From a virus: a DNA stretch of 25,909 nt. Below are positions 8,226 through 15,225 of this stretch, piece after piece. The DNA lies in the IMG/VR virus record IMGVR_UViG_3300030419_005565, positions 1-25,909 of that record. One strand, written 5' to 3'. Position numbers and translations under genes: made by a program. How positions within the stretch are numbered: the stretch's first letter is position 1; every line of letters starts with the position of its first letter. The notes beneath the pieces were generated by a model. The model had not been told where the DNA came from. It ran no database searches and saw only the letters and a program-made list of their open reading frames with translations.

Positions 8226-9232
8226 TTATAACAAAAACTCCATTAAGAATAACATTCACTGGTGGCGGTTCCGATATGCCGTCATATTTTGTGTCACATG
8301 GTGGGCATTGTATTAACGCTGCTATTGACAAGTATGTTTATGTTTTAGTAAAAAAACGCAGTGACAATAAGATATATCTAAAATACTCTGAAAATGAAGT
8401 GGTTGATGTAGATTCTATTCACGCTATTAAACACGATTTTATTAGAGAAACTTTAATTTATCTTGGTATAGATTATGGTTTAGAGATTATTAATTGGGCA
8501 GATATACCAACCAAAGGAAGTGGCCTTGGTAGTAGTGGAAGTTTTCTTGTCGGTCTACTAAATGCCATTCATACGTTAGAGGGTAATCTTGTTACTAAAA
8601 GAGATTTAGCAGATCAAGCTTCACATATAGAAATGACTTTGTGTCACAAACCCATTGGGTATCAAGATCAATACGCTGCAGCGTTTGGTGGCCTTAATGA
8701 ATTAATTTTCAGTGACTCAGATGACATATTGGTTCGCAGATTAGTAGACACCGATAATGAGCTTCGTTCTATTTCCGAAGACCTTCATTTGTTCTACACA
8801 GGTATAACAAGGGAAAGCGCACCGATCTTAGAAGACCAATCTGTAAATTTAGTGGATAATAAAGAAGCTATTAAATCAATGATGAAAAATGTAGAGCTAT
8901 CCTATTGGTTGAGAGATCATATAGATCATAAAAGATTTAATTATATTGGTGAAGCGTTAAGAAGGAATTGGGAACTTAAATTAAAATTCTCTAAAAAGAT
9001 TGCAAACGACTCTATAATAGACATATATAAGTCAGCCATATCTGCAGGCGCTAAAGGCGGTAAGCTTATTGGAGCAGGTGGTGGTGGCTTTATGATGTTT
9101 TATATAGATAAGTTAGAACGACAACCAGTAGAAAAAGTGTTAACTGAATTAGGTGGGTATAAGTTAATGCCATTTGAGATAGATAAATATGGAAGTAGAG
9201 TTATTATTAATGTGGAGACATTATCGTGGTAA
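8222..9232 (+). CDS. hddA: GHMP-family sugar kinase, probable D-glycero-D-manno-heptose 7-phosphate kinase
   Basis: 336 residues with all GHMP motifs: PLRITFTGGGSDMPSYF at 7-23, the ATP loop GSGLGSSGSF at 99-108, GYQDQYAAAFGG at 146-157, and motif 3 GAKGGKLIGAGGGG at 276-289. The motif 1 wording (PLRI-F-GGGSD-P) is that of HddA-type kinases, which phosphorylate heptose 7-phosphate at carbon 1; fucokinase-like and other sugar kinases share it. The directly following gene is a GmhA-like isomerase that would make its substrate, which favours the heptose assignment. It starts by ATGA overlap with the 100-residue protein. The bisphosphate phosphatase (GmhB) that normally follows is not in the window and may come from the host or lie outside. 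Confidence 0.85.
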   Translation: MIITKTPLRITFTGGGSDMPSYFVSHGGHCINAAIDKYVYVLVKKRSDNKIYLKYSENEVVDVDSIHAIKHDFIRETLIYLGIDYGLEIINWADIPTKGSGLGSSGSFLVGLLNAIHTLEGNLVTKRDLADQASHIEMTLCHKPIGYQDQYAAAFGGLNELIFSDSDDILVRRLVDTDNELRSISEDLHLFYTGITRESAPILEDQSVNLVDNKEAIKSMMKNVELSYWLRDHIDHKRFNYIGEALRRNWELKLKFSKKIANDSIIDIYKSAISAGAKGGKLIGAGGGGFMMFYIDKLERQPVEKVLTELGGYKLMPFEIDKYGSRVIINVETLSW

Positions 9233-9792
9233 TATATGCAGAAAAATACTTTGAAGAAATGCAAGAGGCTATCGAAAACATTGACCAAGATATCGTTGAT
9301 AAGGTTATAGGTATATGGAAGGTGTTTCAAAACACAAATATAAATTTTCGTTTGGGCGATAATAGGATATTTATTATTGGTAACGGCGGAAGTCATGCTA
9401 TTGCAGAGCATATCTCAACTGATCTTAATAAGAGATGTAAGGTGAAAGCATATACGCTAAGTAATAATAGTCTGCAAACCGCCCTTACCAACGACTATAG
9501 TCAAGAAGATGCATTAGTCGAGTGGTTGAAAATGAACGGTTTTAATAAGACGGATTATCTTGTAGCTATATCTTCTTCGGGTAAAAGTAAAAACATTCTT
9601 AATGCGATATATTATGCTAACGATTTTGATGCTCGTACCTTATCTATTTTTGGTATGGATGGAGCACCACCATTTTCGCCTGGCACTAGTCAACACGATT
9701 ACATTCATATAGATAGTTATAATTATGGTGTCGTAGAGTTAACTAGTGAAATTATATTACACGGAATAGTAGAGGAGCTAGTGATAGAATGA
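9226..9792 (+). CDS. gmhA: Phosphoheptose isomerase-like SIS protein (GmhA-like)
   Basis: 188 residues with the SIS phosphosugar fold: GNGGSHAIAEHISTDL at 52-67, LSNNSLQTALTNDYS at 78-92, SSSGKSKNI at 116-124, and ELTSEIILHGIVEEL at 171-185 with H179 at the place of the family catalytic histidine. GmhA converts sedoheptulose 7-phosphate to heptose 7-phosphate. By eye an aspartate (D66) stands where E. coli GmhA has its catalytic glutamate, so activity is likely but should be tested. The start is GTG at 9226, supported by GGAG at 9214-9217, and overlaps the kinase stop by 7 bases. The tail overlaps a tiny gene by ATGA. DiaA-like non-catalytic SIS proteins are an alternative, less likely beside a heptose kinase. 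Confidence 0.85.
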   Translation: MVIYAEKYFEEMQEAIENIDQDIVDKVIGIWKVFQNTNINFRLGDNRIFIIGNGGSHAIAEHISTDLNKRCKVKAYTLSNNSLQTALTNDYSQEDALVEWLKMNGFNKTDYLVAISSSGKSKNILNAIYYANDFDARTLSIFGMDGAPPFSPGTSQHDYIHIDSYNYGVVELTSEIILHGIVEELVIE

Positions 9793-9905
9793 AACTTATA
9801 GTTAACACAGGTCACTATGAAGCAGACGGTTTAATAAAATTAATATGGGAAGTTTTAAAACATAGATGTTGGCACTTAATAAACCATAGAAGGTGGATAG
9901 ACTAA
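9789..9905 (+). CDS. Tiny 38-residue protein, unknown
   Basis: A 38-residue frame that starts by ATGA overlap with the isomerase gene and ends in a TAATG overlap with the next. GAGGAG at 9772-9777 is a strong ribosome site at suitable distance. Sequence features are few: MKLIVNTGHYEADGLIKLIW, then a basic, tryptophan- and histidine-rich tail (HRCWHLINHRRW). The tight overlaps on both sides are the main reason to accept it. No function can be proposed. Confidence 0.55.
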   Translation: MKLIVNTGHYEADGLIKLIWEVLKHRCWHLINHRRWID

Positions 9906-10066
9906 TGGGTGATAGAATATTAAAAGGTGTGCTACACAACGAAAGCGAACAAGTCATATTGATGACACTCTCTGATAAAATAAAAACGGAAACTTTAAAA
10001 AAGATATATAATTTATTATTAGATGAAGAGCTTAAATCTAATGACAAGGAAACAAAAAATGGATGA
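9905..10066 (+). CDS. Small 53-residue protein, unknown
   Basis: A 53-residue frame beginning in a TAATG overlap with the preceding gene; AGAAGGTGG just upstream (9889-9897) serves as ribosome site. It looks like a single helical unit (EQVILMTLSDKIKTETLKKI, then LLLDEEL) with a charged tail. It overlaps the zinc-ribbon gene by 8 bases. Nothing indicates a function. Confidence 0.55.
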   Translation: MGDRILKGVLHNESEQVILMTLSDKIKTETLKKIYNLLLDEELKSNDKETKNG

Positions 10067-10313
10067 TGAAAAAACGGTAGACTTTCCACTACATAAAGCT
10101 GATGTCAGAGATGAAGTGTTATGGGAGTGTAAGGCTTGTAAGCATGTAATAACTGATTCTATGGAAAAGAGCGAAGCAGAAGGTAGTAAAGTGTTACCGT
10201 TAAATATGGGTGGTATGATGGTTTATGTTTGCCCCAACTGTAGAACTTTTCAATTACCCGAAGAAGTTTTTAAAGAGGTAATGAAAAAGGCTACTTCTAA
10301 CATTATAACATAG
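10059..10313 (+). CDS. Small zinc-ribbon protein
   Basis: 84 residues from the ATG at 10059, chosen because AAGGA at 10046-10050 is well spaced; an in-frame ATG at 10023 would lie deep inside the preceding gene. Two cysteine pairs, CKAC (about residues 24-27) and CPNC (about 59-62), separated by about 31 residues make a zinc ribbon. The region between contains a glycine/methionine-rich stretch (LNMGGMMVYV), which probably forms the beta turn between the knuckles. The role is unknown; small ribbons of this type in phages often bind nucleic acid or host RNA polymerase, but nothing here shows that. Confidence 0.75.
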   Translation: MDDEKTVDFPLHKADVRDEVLWECKACKHVITDSMEKSEAEGSKVLPLNMGGMMVYVCPNCRTFQLPEEVFKEVMKKATSNIIT

Positions 10314-10321
10314 GGAGTAAT

Positions 10322-10555
10322 ATGAATAAGATTGGTTCTTTAGAATCTCAGTTGATGGATGCATTTAAAGATAAAGAAGCAAAAGATATCAAAGATGCTG
10401 TGTTAGATGAGGAAAGATTACAAGATAAAGAAATAAAAGATCATGCAACAAAGGTTAGAATAGCTCATCAACAAAAATTCAATAAGTCATGGCGTAAGAA
10501 AAACAAGAATAAAAAGAAGGTAGCAAAAGCTAGTAGAAGGGCTAATCGTAGATGA
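10322..10555 (+). CDS. Small highly basic protein, unknown
   Basis: 77 residues, rich in lysine and arginine. The first half is an alternating acidic/basic helix (FKDKEAKDIKDAVLDEERLQ), and the end is a lysine/arginine run (KKNKNKKKVAKASRRANRR). TAGGGAG at 10313-10319 is its ribosome site. The C-terminal charge suggests nucleic-acid binding, by inference only. It overlaps the next glycosyltransferase start by 4 bases (ATGA). Confidence 0.65.
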   Translation: MNKIGSLESQLMDAFKDKEAKDIKDAVLDEERLQDKEIKDHATKVRIAHQQKFNKSWRKKNKNKKKVAKASRRANRR

Positions 10556-11529
10556 AAACCAAAAATTTATTCGTAATATCGCCACACCATTACTGTCATT
10601 CAACTGCATCACTTATTGAGGGTCTTAATAAGTTAGACGGTATAAAAGTGTTTTCTAACACAAGTCATAACTATTGCAAGAACACTATACAAAACCTTAA
10701 GACACAAATACAAGTAGCCAAGATGGCAGACTATGTGATGTTATGTCATTCTGCTTTGGAGCCAAAATATCAACAGATTATAAAGCCACTGGTATCAGAG
10801 TTACAAAATGACATAGATATATTTTTAGATGGTAGTGATTACTACACATACCAAGATGACCCGAATAAATACAAACTATATATAAAGAGAGAATTAAACG
10901 GCTCAATTTTAGAGATAAACGGAAAACCCATAGGTGAAAATATTCAATCTCTTATTTTTGCAGCAGAAGACAGATATTTTACCAAACCTAATTCTTCTCA
11001 TAGAAATATATGGTCTAACAAAACGAATGATTTAGTATGTATTATGTCTACTTGTGAAAAACGACCATGGCGACATGACATTATGGAATCACTTATAAAA
11101 GAGTTTGAAAAGAATCAATCTGTTTTTGTTGGGGAGTATAGAGGGGGTAATGCACTTACTACTATTGATACAGGTGATCGGCATTTCAGTGGTTACTTTA
11201 AAAAACTATTGGATACAAGAATAAGTGTTGACGCTTACGGTTGTGGAGAGGCGCGACAAACAGGTCGCTTTTGGGAGAGTCTAGCTAATGGTTGTATGGT
11301 TATGTATCAACCAATTGAACCTTATGTATGGAATAATACTTTTGTAGATGAGGAAGATGTTGTTATCTACGATAGTAATGAGGAGTTGTTAGATAAAGCA
11401 AAGTATTATATAATAAATCCAGACAAGGCAATGAAAATTGCAAATAATGGGTTCACTAAATTGTTAAAGTATCATAGAACCGAATATAGGGCAAAGGAGT
11501 TTCTTTCTTTAGTAGAACGATATTTATAA
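10552..11529 (+). CDS. Glycosyltransferase of the CgeB-like / GT-B type
   Basis: 325 residues. The C-terminal half has the acceptor/donor pocket pattern of CgeB-like glycosyltransferases: GCGEARQTGRFWESLANGCM at 230-249, then MYQPIEPYVWNNTFVDEEDV and a TKLLKYHRTEYRA helix at the end. The N-terminal half (LFVISPHHYCHSTASLIEGL, then ADYVMLCHSALEP) looks like a first Rossmann unit that has diverged. It should transfer a sugar from a nucleotide donor in the cytoplasm. It starts by ATGA overlap with the small basic protein. It is separated from the main glycan block only by small genes, so it probably belongs to the same system. Donor and acceptor are unknown. Confidence 0.7.
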   Translation: MKTKNLFVISPHHYCHSTASLIEGLNKLDGIKVFSNTSHNYCKNTIQNLKTQIQVAKMADYVMLCHSALEPKYQQIIKPLVSELQNDIDIFLDGSDYYTYQDDPNKYKLYIKRELNGSILEINGKPIGENIQSLIFAAEDRYFTKPNSSHRNIWSNKTNDLVCIMSTCEKRPWRHDIMESLIKEFEKNQSVFVGEYRGGNALTTIDTGDRHFSGYFKKLLDTRISVDAYGCGEARQTGRFWESLANGCMVMYQPIEPYVWNNTFVDEEDVVIYDSNEELLDKAKYYIINPDKAMKIANNGFTKLLKYHRTEYRAKEFLSLVERYL

Positions 11530-11554
11530 TACGTTATAAACCGTTGAGAAAAAA

Positions 11555-13387
11555 ATGAAACTACAAGAAGTTAAAAACCCAAAACCCATAGCTATATATC
11601 CTGGCAGATTCCAACCTATGGGATTACATCATTTCAAAGCATATCAAAATCTAGTAAAAAAATTTGGAGCTAAGAATGTATACATTGCAACTAGCGGTGT
11701 AACAGGACCGAAGTCGCCATTTACTTTTGCTGAAAAGAAAAAGATTATCCAAGCATATGGCGTACCGTCTAATCGTATTATCAAAGTAAAAGACCCGTAT
11801 AAAGCTGTTGAAATAACTTCCAAGTTACCCGAAGACACACCGGTAGTTTTTGGTTTTGGTGCGAAAGACGCGGGTAGGTTAACATCTGGCAAGTATTTTA
11901 GAGACTATAAAGAAGGTGATGATTTAGTCGGTTATAAAGAAAACGGATATATTACTGTGTTGCCACACATTGCTTTAAAGGTTGGTGGTAAAGAAATGAG
12001 CGGAACTAGTATACGAGCAGCGTTAGGGTCTAAAGAAACAGAAGAGTCAGAAAAACTCAAGGTCTTTAAGGGTATATTTGGTCATAGTAAAAAAGATATA
12101 TACAAACTAGTAGTAGATAAGCTAACAAGTTTAAGGGAAGAAAAAATGGAGTTAAGGAGGCTTTTACTGATGGGTGGTGCTTACGGCCACATGGCTCACC
12201 CTTTTGACGATAGTAATTTAACTTTTGGTGATTTTAAAAGTATGATTACTAGATTGCTGAAGGGTGGAGTAAATGTGGAAGGGGTAACTGAAAAACTTGA
12301 TGGTCAAAATCTTATGGTGTCTTGGAAGAATGGTCAACTAGTTGCCGCAAGAAATAAAGGTCAAATTAAAAACTTTGGTGAAAATTCATTAACTACTGCA
12401 GGGGTTAAGAAAATGTTTGCAGGTAGGGGTGAATTAGAAAAAGCTTTTGCAGGTACGATGGAAGATTTAGAAAACGCCATAAAGGGTTTAACTGAAAAAC
12501 AAAAGGGTCATATATTTGACAACGGTCATAAATGGATGAACTTGGAAATCATTTATGTTCCAACTCAAAATGTTATTCCGTATGGAAAAGATATGATTAT
12601 CTTTCATGGTAATTTAGAGTATGATAAAGAAGGTAACGCTATTGGTCAAGATAAAGAGAGTGGTTCTAAATTAGCTGGTATGATAAAACAAATCAACCAA
12701 GATATACAAAACACTTTTGAAATAAGAGGCCCAGTGGCTTTATCTCTACCAGTAAGTAAAGATTTTAAAGAAGATCAGCAGTATTTTATAAAGAAACTAT
12801 CTAAACTACAAAAGCAGTATGGTTTAAGTAATAACGACAAAGTAACAAGATACCATGAGATGTGGTGGTTAAATAAAATTAATGCCGAAGCAAGAAAGGC
12901 AAAAATAAAGCTTGACAAAAAGACAAAAAATGTTTTAATTAATAGATGGGTATTTGGTAATAAATCTACAGCACTCAATAGTAAAAACTTTACTAATGAA
13001 AAAGTTTTGGCATGGGCAAAGAAATTGGATAAACAGAACTTTAATAAGTTCGCTCAACAAAATATCGCACCGTTTGAAGATTTGTTTTTAGAGTTAGGGG
13101 CAAAGGTTCTTACCAATGTTGAAAACCTTATATCTGCTTCTCCAGAAAATTCTGTTAGGAGTATAAAAAAAGATCTCAAAACTACAATTAATAGTTTACG
13201 CCAAGGGGGTGATATTAATAAAATAACACAGTTAAAGAGGCACTTAACAAGATTACAGAAAGCTGGTGGGTTCAAGAGAATTGTTCCATCAGAAGGGCTT
13301 GTCTTTAACTATAAGGGTAAAACATATAAATTGACAGGAACCTTTGCTCCGATTAACCAAATTTTAGGTAGTTTAAAATACGCATAA
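11555..13387 (+). CDS. Fusion of NMN-adenylyltransferase-like domain and polynucleotide-ligase-like domain
   Basis: 610 residues, two enzymes in one. Residues 10 to about 158 are a nucleotidyltransferase of the HxGH superfamily: PIAIYPGRFQPMGLHH at 11-26, KSPFTFAEKKKII at 53-65 and MSGTSIRAAL at 148-157, the last equal to the ISSTxxR motif. The usual HxGH is changed to GLHH. Residues about 207-594 carry the covalent nucleotidyltransferase (RNA/DNA ligase) motifs: EKLDG at 246-250 with the AMP-accepting K247, MNLEIIY at 328-334, SEGLVF at 579-584 (motif IV) and YKLTG at 591-595 (motif V). About 240 residues, largely helical in look, lie between the third and fourth motifs. No OB-fold domain follows motif V. 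The first domain would make NAD or a related adenylylated compound; the second would join or adenylylate nucleic acid. Whether the two act together is unknown. Confidence 0.8.
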   Translation: MKLQEVKNPKPIAIYPGRFQPMGLHHFKAYQNLVKKFGAKNVYIATSGVTGPKSPFTFAEKKKIIQAYGVPSNRIIKVKDPYKAVEITSKLPEDTPVVFGFGAKDAGRLTSGKYFRDYKEGDDLVGYKENGYITVLPHIALKVGGKEMSGTSIRAALGSKETEESEKLKVFKGIFGHSKKDIYKLVVDKLTSLREEKMELRRLLLMGGAYGHMAHPFDDSNLTFGDFKSMITRLLKGGVNVEGVTEKLDGQNLMVSWKNGQLVAARNKGQIKNFGENSLTTAGVKKMFAGRGELEKAFAGTMEDLENAIKGLTEKQKGHIFDNGHKWMNLEIIYVPTQNVIPYGKDMIIFHGNLEYDKEGNAIGQDKESGSKLAGMIKQINQDIQNTFEIRGPVALSLPVSKDFKEDQQYFIKKLSKLQKQYGLSNNDKVTRYHEMWWLNKINAEARKAKIKLDKKTKNVLINRWVFGNKSTALNSKNFTNEKVLAWAKKLDKQNFNKFAQQNIAPFEDLFLELGAKVLTNVENLISASPENSVRSIKKDLKTTINSLRQGGDINKITQLKRHLTRLQKAGGFKRIVPSEGLVFNYKGKTYKLTGTFAPINQILGSLKYA

Positions 13388-13409
13388 CCATCACAAAAGG
13401 AATTAGACA

Positions 13410-13586
13410 ATGGCACGAACAAACCGGCGTAGAGAGCCGGAAGATATCACTAACCCCAACAAGGGCACAAAAAAGATTCAACGGCGTTCAAATAGAAAAA
13501 ATCTAAAAAACAATCTAAAGAAAATGGATTATTCTGCTATAGATGTAGATGAAGAAGAAGTGTCTTTTACAAGGGGATATAATTAA
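13410..13586 (+). CDS. Small 58-residue basic/acidic protein, unknown
   Basis: A 58-residue frame between the fusion gene and thyX. The ATG at 13410 follows AAAAGG at 13395-13400. The first two thirds are strongly basic (MARTNRRREPEDITNPNKGT, then KKIQRRSNRKNLKN), the end acidic (DVDEEE) with FTRGYN last. The charge split resembles small nucleic-acid-binding phage proteins; no family recognised. It fills what would otherwise be a 200-base gap in tightly packed DNA, which supports it being real. Confidence 0.65.
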   Translation: MARTNRRREPEDITNPNKGTKKIQRRSNRKNLKNNLKKMDYSAIDVDEEEVSFTRGYN

Positions 13587-13591
13587 CCTAT

Positions 13592-14296
13592 ATGATAGTA
13601 AAGAATAATGTTTTAGACAAAGGTTTTATAGAAGTAATTGATAAGTTGGGAAATGACCTAACAGTGGCCAATTCTGCAAGAGTATCATTTGGTAAAAGAA
13701 AAACTGAGTATGATAAAACTGATGAGAGATTAGTACGATACCTCGCTAAACATAAACACTTTTCCCCGTTCCGACATCTTGTAGTACAGTTTCATATAAA
13801 AGCGCCCGAATTTGTTATGCGGCAATGGTATAAACACGTAGTAGGTGTTGAAACCACCTCATCACATTCAACAAAGGATCATGCTTGGAATGAAATTAGT
13901 GGACGTTATGTACCAGTTGAGGAATATTATATTCCCGAAAACTGGAGGCAACAATCGGAAGACAACAAACAGGCGAGTTTTGGATCGGTTAAAGAACAAG
14001 AAGAAGCCAACGAAACATATAAAAAAGCCTTACAAGTTACAAAATACTATTATGAAAAACTTTTAGAGTTAGGGGTCGCTAAGGAACAAGCTCGTATAAT
14101 GTTACCTTTAAGTCAATACACAGAAGTATACTGGACTGCTTCATTTCAAGCTATAGTTAACTTCATAGAGCTTCGTGATGAACCCACATCTCAGTGGGAG
14201 ATTAGAGAGTATGCAAAAGTTTTAAAAGAGCAAATGTTTGCCCTTTATCCCAAAACAATGCAAATATGGTCTGACATATATTTACAAGACATATAA
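13592..14296 (+). CDS. thyX: Flavin-dependent thymidylate synthase ThyX
   Basis: 234 residues. ThyX makes dTMP from dUMP using FAD, NADPH and methylene-tetrahydrofolate. HFSPFRH at 56-62 and RQWYKH at 77-82 correspond to the FAD/dUMP-binding segments, NEISGRY at 100-106 to the second half of the signature, and ARIMLPLSQYTEVYWTASFQ at 167-186 to the C-terminal dUMP-binding helix. The signature is a variant: the usual RHR reads YKH-V, and about 17 residues (including TTSSHSTKDHAW) separate it from NEISGRY, where many bacterial enzymes are shorter. It lies beside sufU and upstream of the replication genes; the dCMP deaminase at 23522 would feed it dUMP. The start at 13592 follows GGGGAT within the preceding frame. 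Confidence 0.95.
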   Translation: MIVKNNVLDKGFIEVIDKLGNDLTVANSARVSFGKRKTEYDKTDERLVRYLAKHKHFSPFRHLVVQFHIKAPEFVMRQWYKHVVGVETTSSHSTKDHAWNEISGRYVPVEEYYIPENWRQQSEDNKQASFGSVKEQEEANETYKKALQVTKYYYEKLLELGVAKEQARIMLPLSQYTEVYWTASFQAIVNFIELRDEPTSQWEIREYAKVLKEQMFALYPKTMQIWSDIYLQDI

Positions 14297-14304
14297 AAAA
14301 AGCC

Positions 14305-14336
14305 TTGACAAACCATAAAAGATTAACTATATTATA
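14305..14336 (+). promoter_or_regulatory. Sigma-70-type promoter upstream of the sufU-like gene
   Basis: TTGACA at 14305-14310, 17-base spacer, TATATT at 14328-14333 within TATATTATAG. The stretch AAAAAGCCTTGACAAAC around the -35 box is repeated exactly at the promoter at 24445. The start codon follows 61 bases after the -35 box. Confidence 0.85.
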
Positions 14337-14365
14337 GTATAATAAATTTTTAATGGGGATATATA

Positions 14366-14830
14366 ATGACGATGTTGACCGACTTATATCAAGAGACAAT
14401 TCTTCAACACAATAAAAATCCAAAAAATTTTCGGACAATGGAGTTATCAAGTGACTATCCTACCTATACGAAAGAGGGATATAATCCTCTATGTGGTGAT
14501 CATTTTTACGTGCATGTCATGTTGAATGATAGTAAGATTCACGACATCGCTTTTCAAGGTTCGGGATGCGCAATCTCAAAAGCATCTGGTTCTATAATGA
14601 CCGCCGCTGTAAAGGGCAAATATGTCGAAGAAGCAGAACAACTGTTTCACGAATTTCACGACATGGTTATGTCGGATATTTCTATTCCAATAGATGAAAC
14701 CAAACTTGGTAAGTTAGTTGTATTCGGTGGTGTACGTGAATTTCCTATGAGAGTCAAATGTGCTACTTTGTGTTGGCACGCTATGAAAGCAGCAATCAAC
14801 GGTGAAGACGATACCGTCACAACGGAGTAA
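14366..14830 (+). CDS. sufU: SufU-type iron-sulfur cluster scaffold / sulfur-transfer protein
   Basis: 154 residues, normal length for SufU/IscU. NPLCGD at 40-45 gives C43 and D45, GSGCAISKAS at 66-74 gives C68, and RVKCATLCWHA at 129-139 gives C132 (and C136), the full cysteine/aspartate set that binds zinc or a nascent Fe-S cluster. The 18-20 residue insertion between GCAISKAS and the last cysteine region is typical of SufU rather than IscU. SufU accepts sulfur from the SufS desulfurase; no SufS or other suf gene is in the window, so it would have to work with host proteins. It has its own strong promoter and is followed by two tiny genes. An Fe-S-related auxiliary gene in a phage is notable. 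Confidence 0.88.
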   Translation: MTMLTDLYQETILQHNKNPKNFRTMELSSDYPTYTKEGYNPLCGDHFYVHVMLNDSKIHDIAFQGSGCAISKASGSIMTAAVKGKYVEEAEQLFHEFHDMVMSDISIPIDETKLGKLVVFGGVREFPMRVKCATLCWHAMKAAINGEDDTVTTE

Positions 14831-14833
14831 AAA

Positions 14834-15001
14834 ATGATAAGAGAATGGATTGATAGTTTTTTGGGTTATAAAGACTTATACTTGGCGGAACGCGAATGGT
14901 CAAACGCCTTGAATGAAAAACTATTGGAAGTAGAAAAAGAGAAAGCTGAATTAGAAAAAATGTTGGAAGATTCATTGCTCGGCCCGTACGGAGAAAAGTA
15001 G
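14834..15001 (+). CDS. Small 55-residue helical protein, unknown
   Basis: A 55-residue frame starting 3 bases after the sufU stop; CGGAG at 14823-14827 is its ribosome site, inside the sufU end. MIREWIDSFLGYKDLYLAER is followed by a heptad-like helix (LNEKLLEVEKEKAELEKMLE), so it is probably a short coiled coil. Not recognised. It shares the sufU promoter. Confidence 0.65.
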   Translation: MIREWIDSFLGYKDLYLAEREWSNALNEKLLEVEKEKAELEKMLEDSLLGPYGEK

Positions 15002-15004
15002 AAT

Positions 15005-15160
15005 ATGAAAACTCTCATCTGTGTAATTTTAGCCTTGACATTGCCTACGTCTTTACTTATATTAATAAGTAAGATTAGAAATAAACCCCTTAAATCATGT
15101 GGAGAAAGTTGCGAATGCCTTGATGAAGAACAGTTAGGATGCGACGCATCAGTAGTTTAG
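15005..15160 (+). CDS. Small membrane-anchored, cysteine-rich protein
   Basis: 51 residues. Residues 3-22 (TLICVILALTLPTSLLILIS) form a membrane segment or uncleaved signal anchor, followed by a short basic stretch (KIRNKPLK) and a tail with four cysteines (SCGESCECLDEEQLGC). ATG at 15005 follows GGAGAAAAG at 14990-14998. The basic stretch right after the segment favours the N-terminus outside and the cysteine tail inside the cell, by the positive-inside rule, though for so short an N-terminus this is not firm. Function unknown; a metal-binding or membrane-modifying role is conceivable. Confidence 0.65.
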   Translation: MKTLICVILALTLPTSLLILISKIRNKPLKSCGESCECLDEEQLGCDASVV

Positions 15161-15184
15161 TTTTTAGTAAAAAAGTGTTATAAT
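15156..15184 (+). promoter_or_regulatory. Possible promoter for the single-strand DNA-binding protein gene
   Basis: A perfect TATAAT lies at 15179-15184, 42 bases before the ATG at 15226. The -35 position (15156-15161, TTTAGT) is poor, so the promoter would be weak or need an activator. It differs from the five strong promoters of the window. Confidence 0.35.
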
Positions 15185-15225
15185 GTATCACAATCGTAGT
15201 TTCAATTAATTTATAGGAGATTATA

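Noticed and set aside
2148-11529. Glycosyltransferases as DNA-base modifiers (as in T4 glucosylation)
   Set aside because: No hydroxymethylase or T4-type alpha/beta-glucosyltransferase is seen; the GT9/GT2/GT4 types and heptose genes fit surface glycans better. The idea is not excluded, only unsupported.
11523-11540. TTTATAA-TACG-TTATAAA inverted repeat after the CgeB-like gene, as a terminator
   Set aside because: The stem is seven A/T pairs only and no T-run follows; the stop codon and AT richness explain it. Too weak to call.
13425-13441. CCGGC/GCCGG inverted repeat in the 58-residue gene
   Set aside because: Only five pairs with a seven-base loop; expected by chance in a window of this length.
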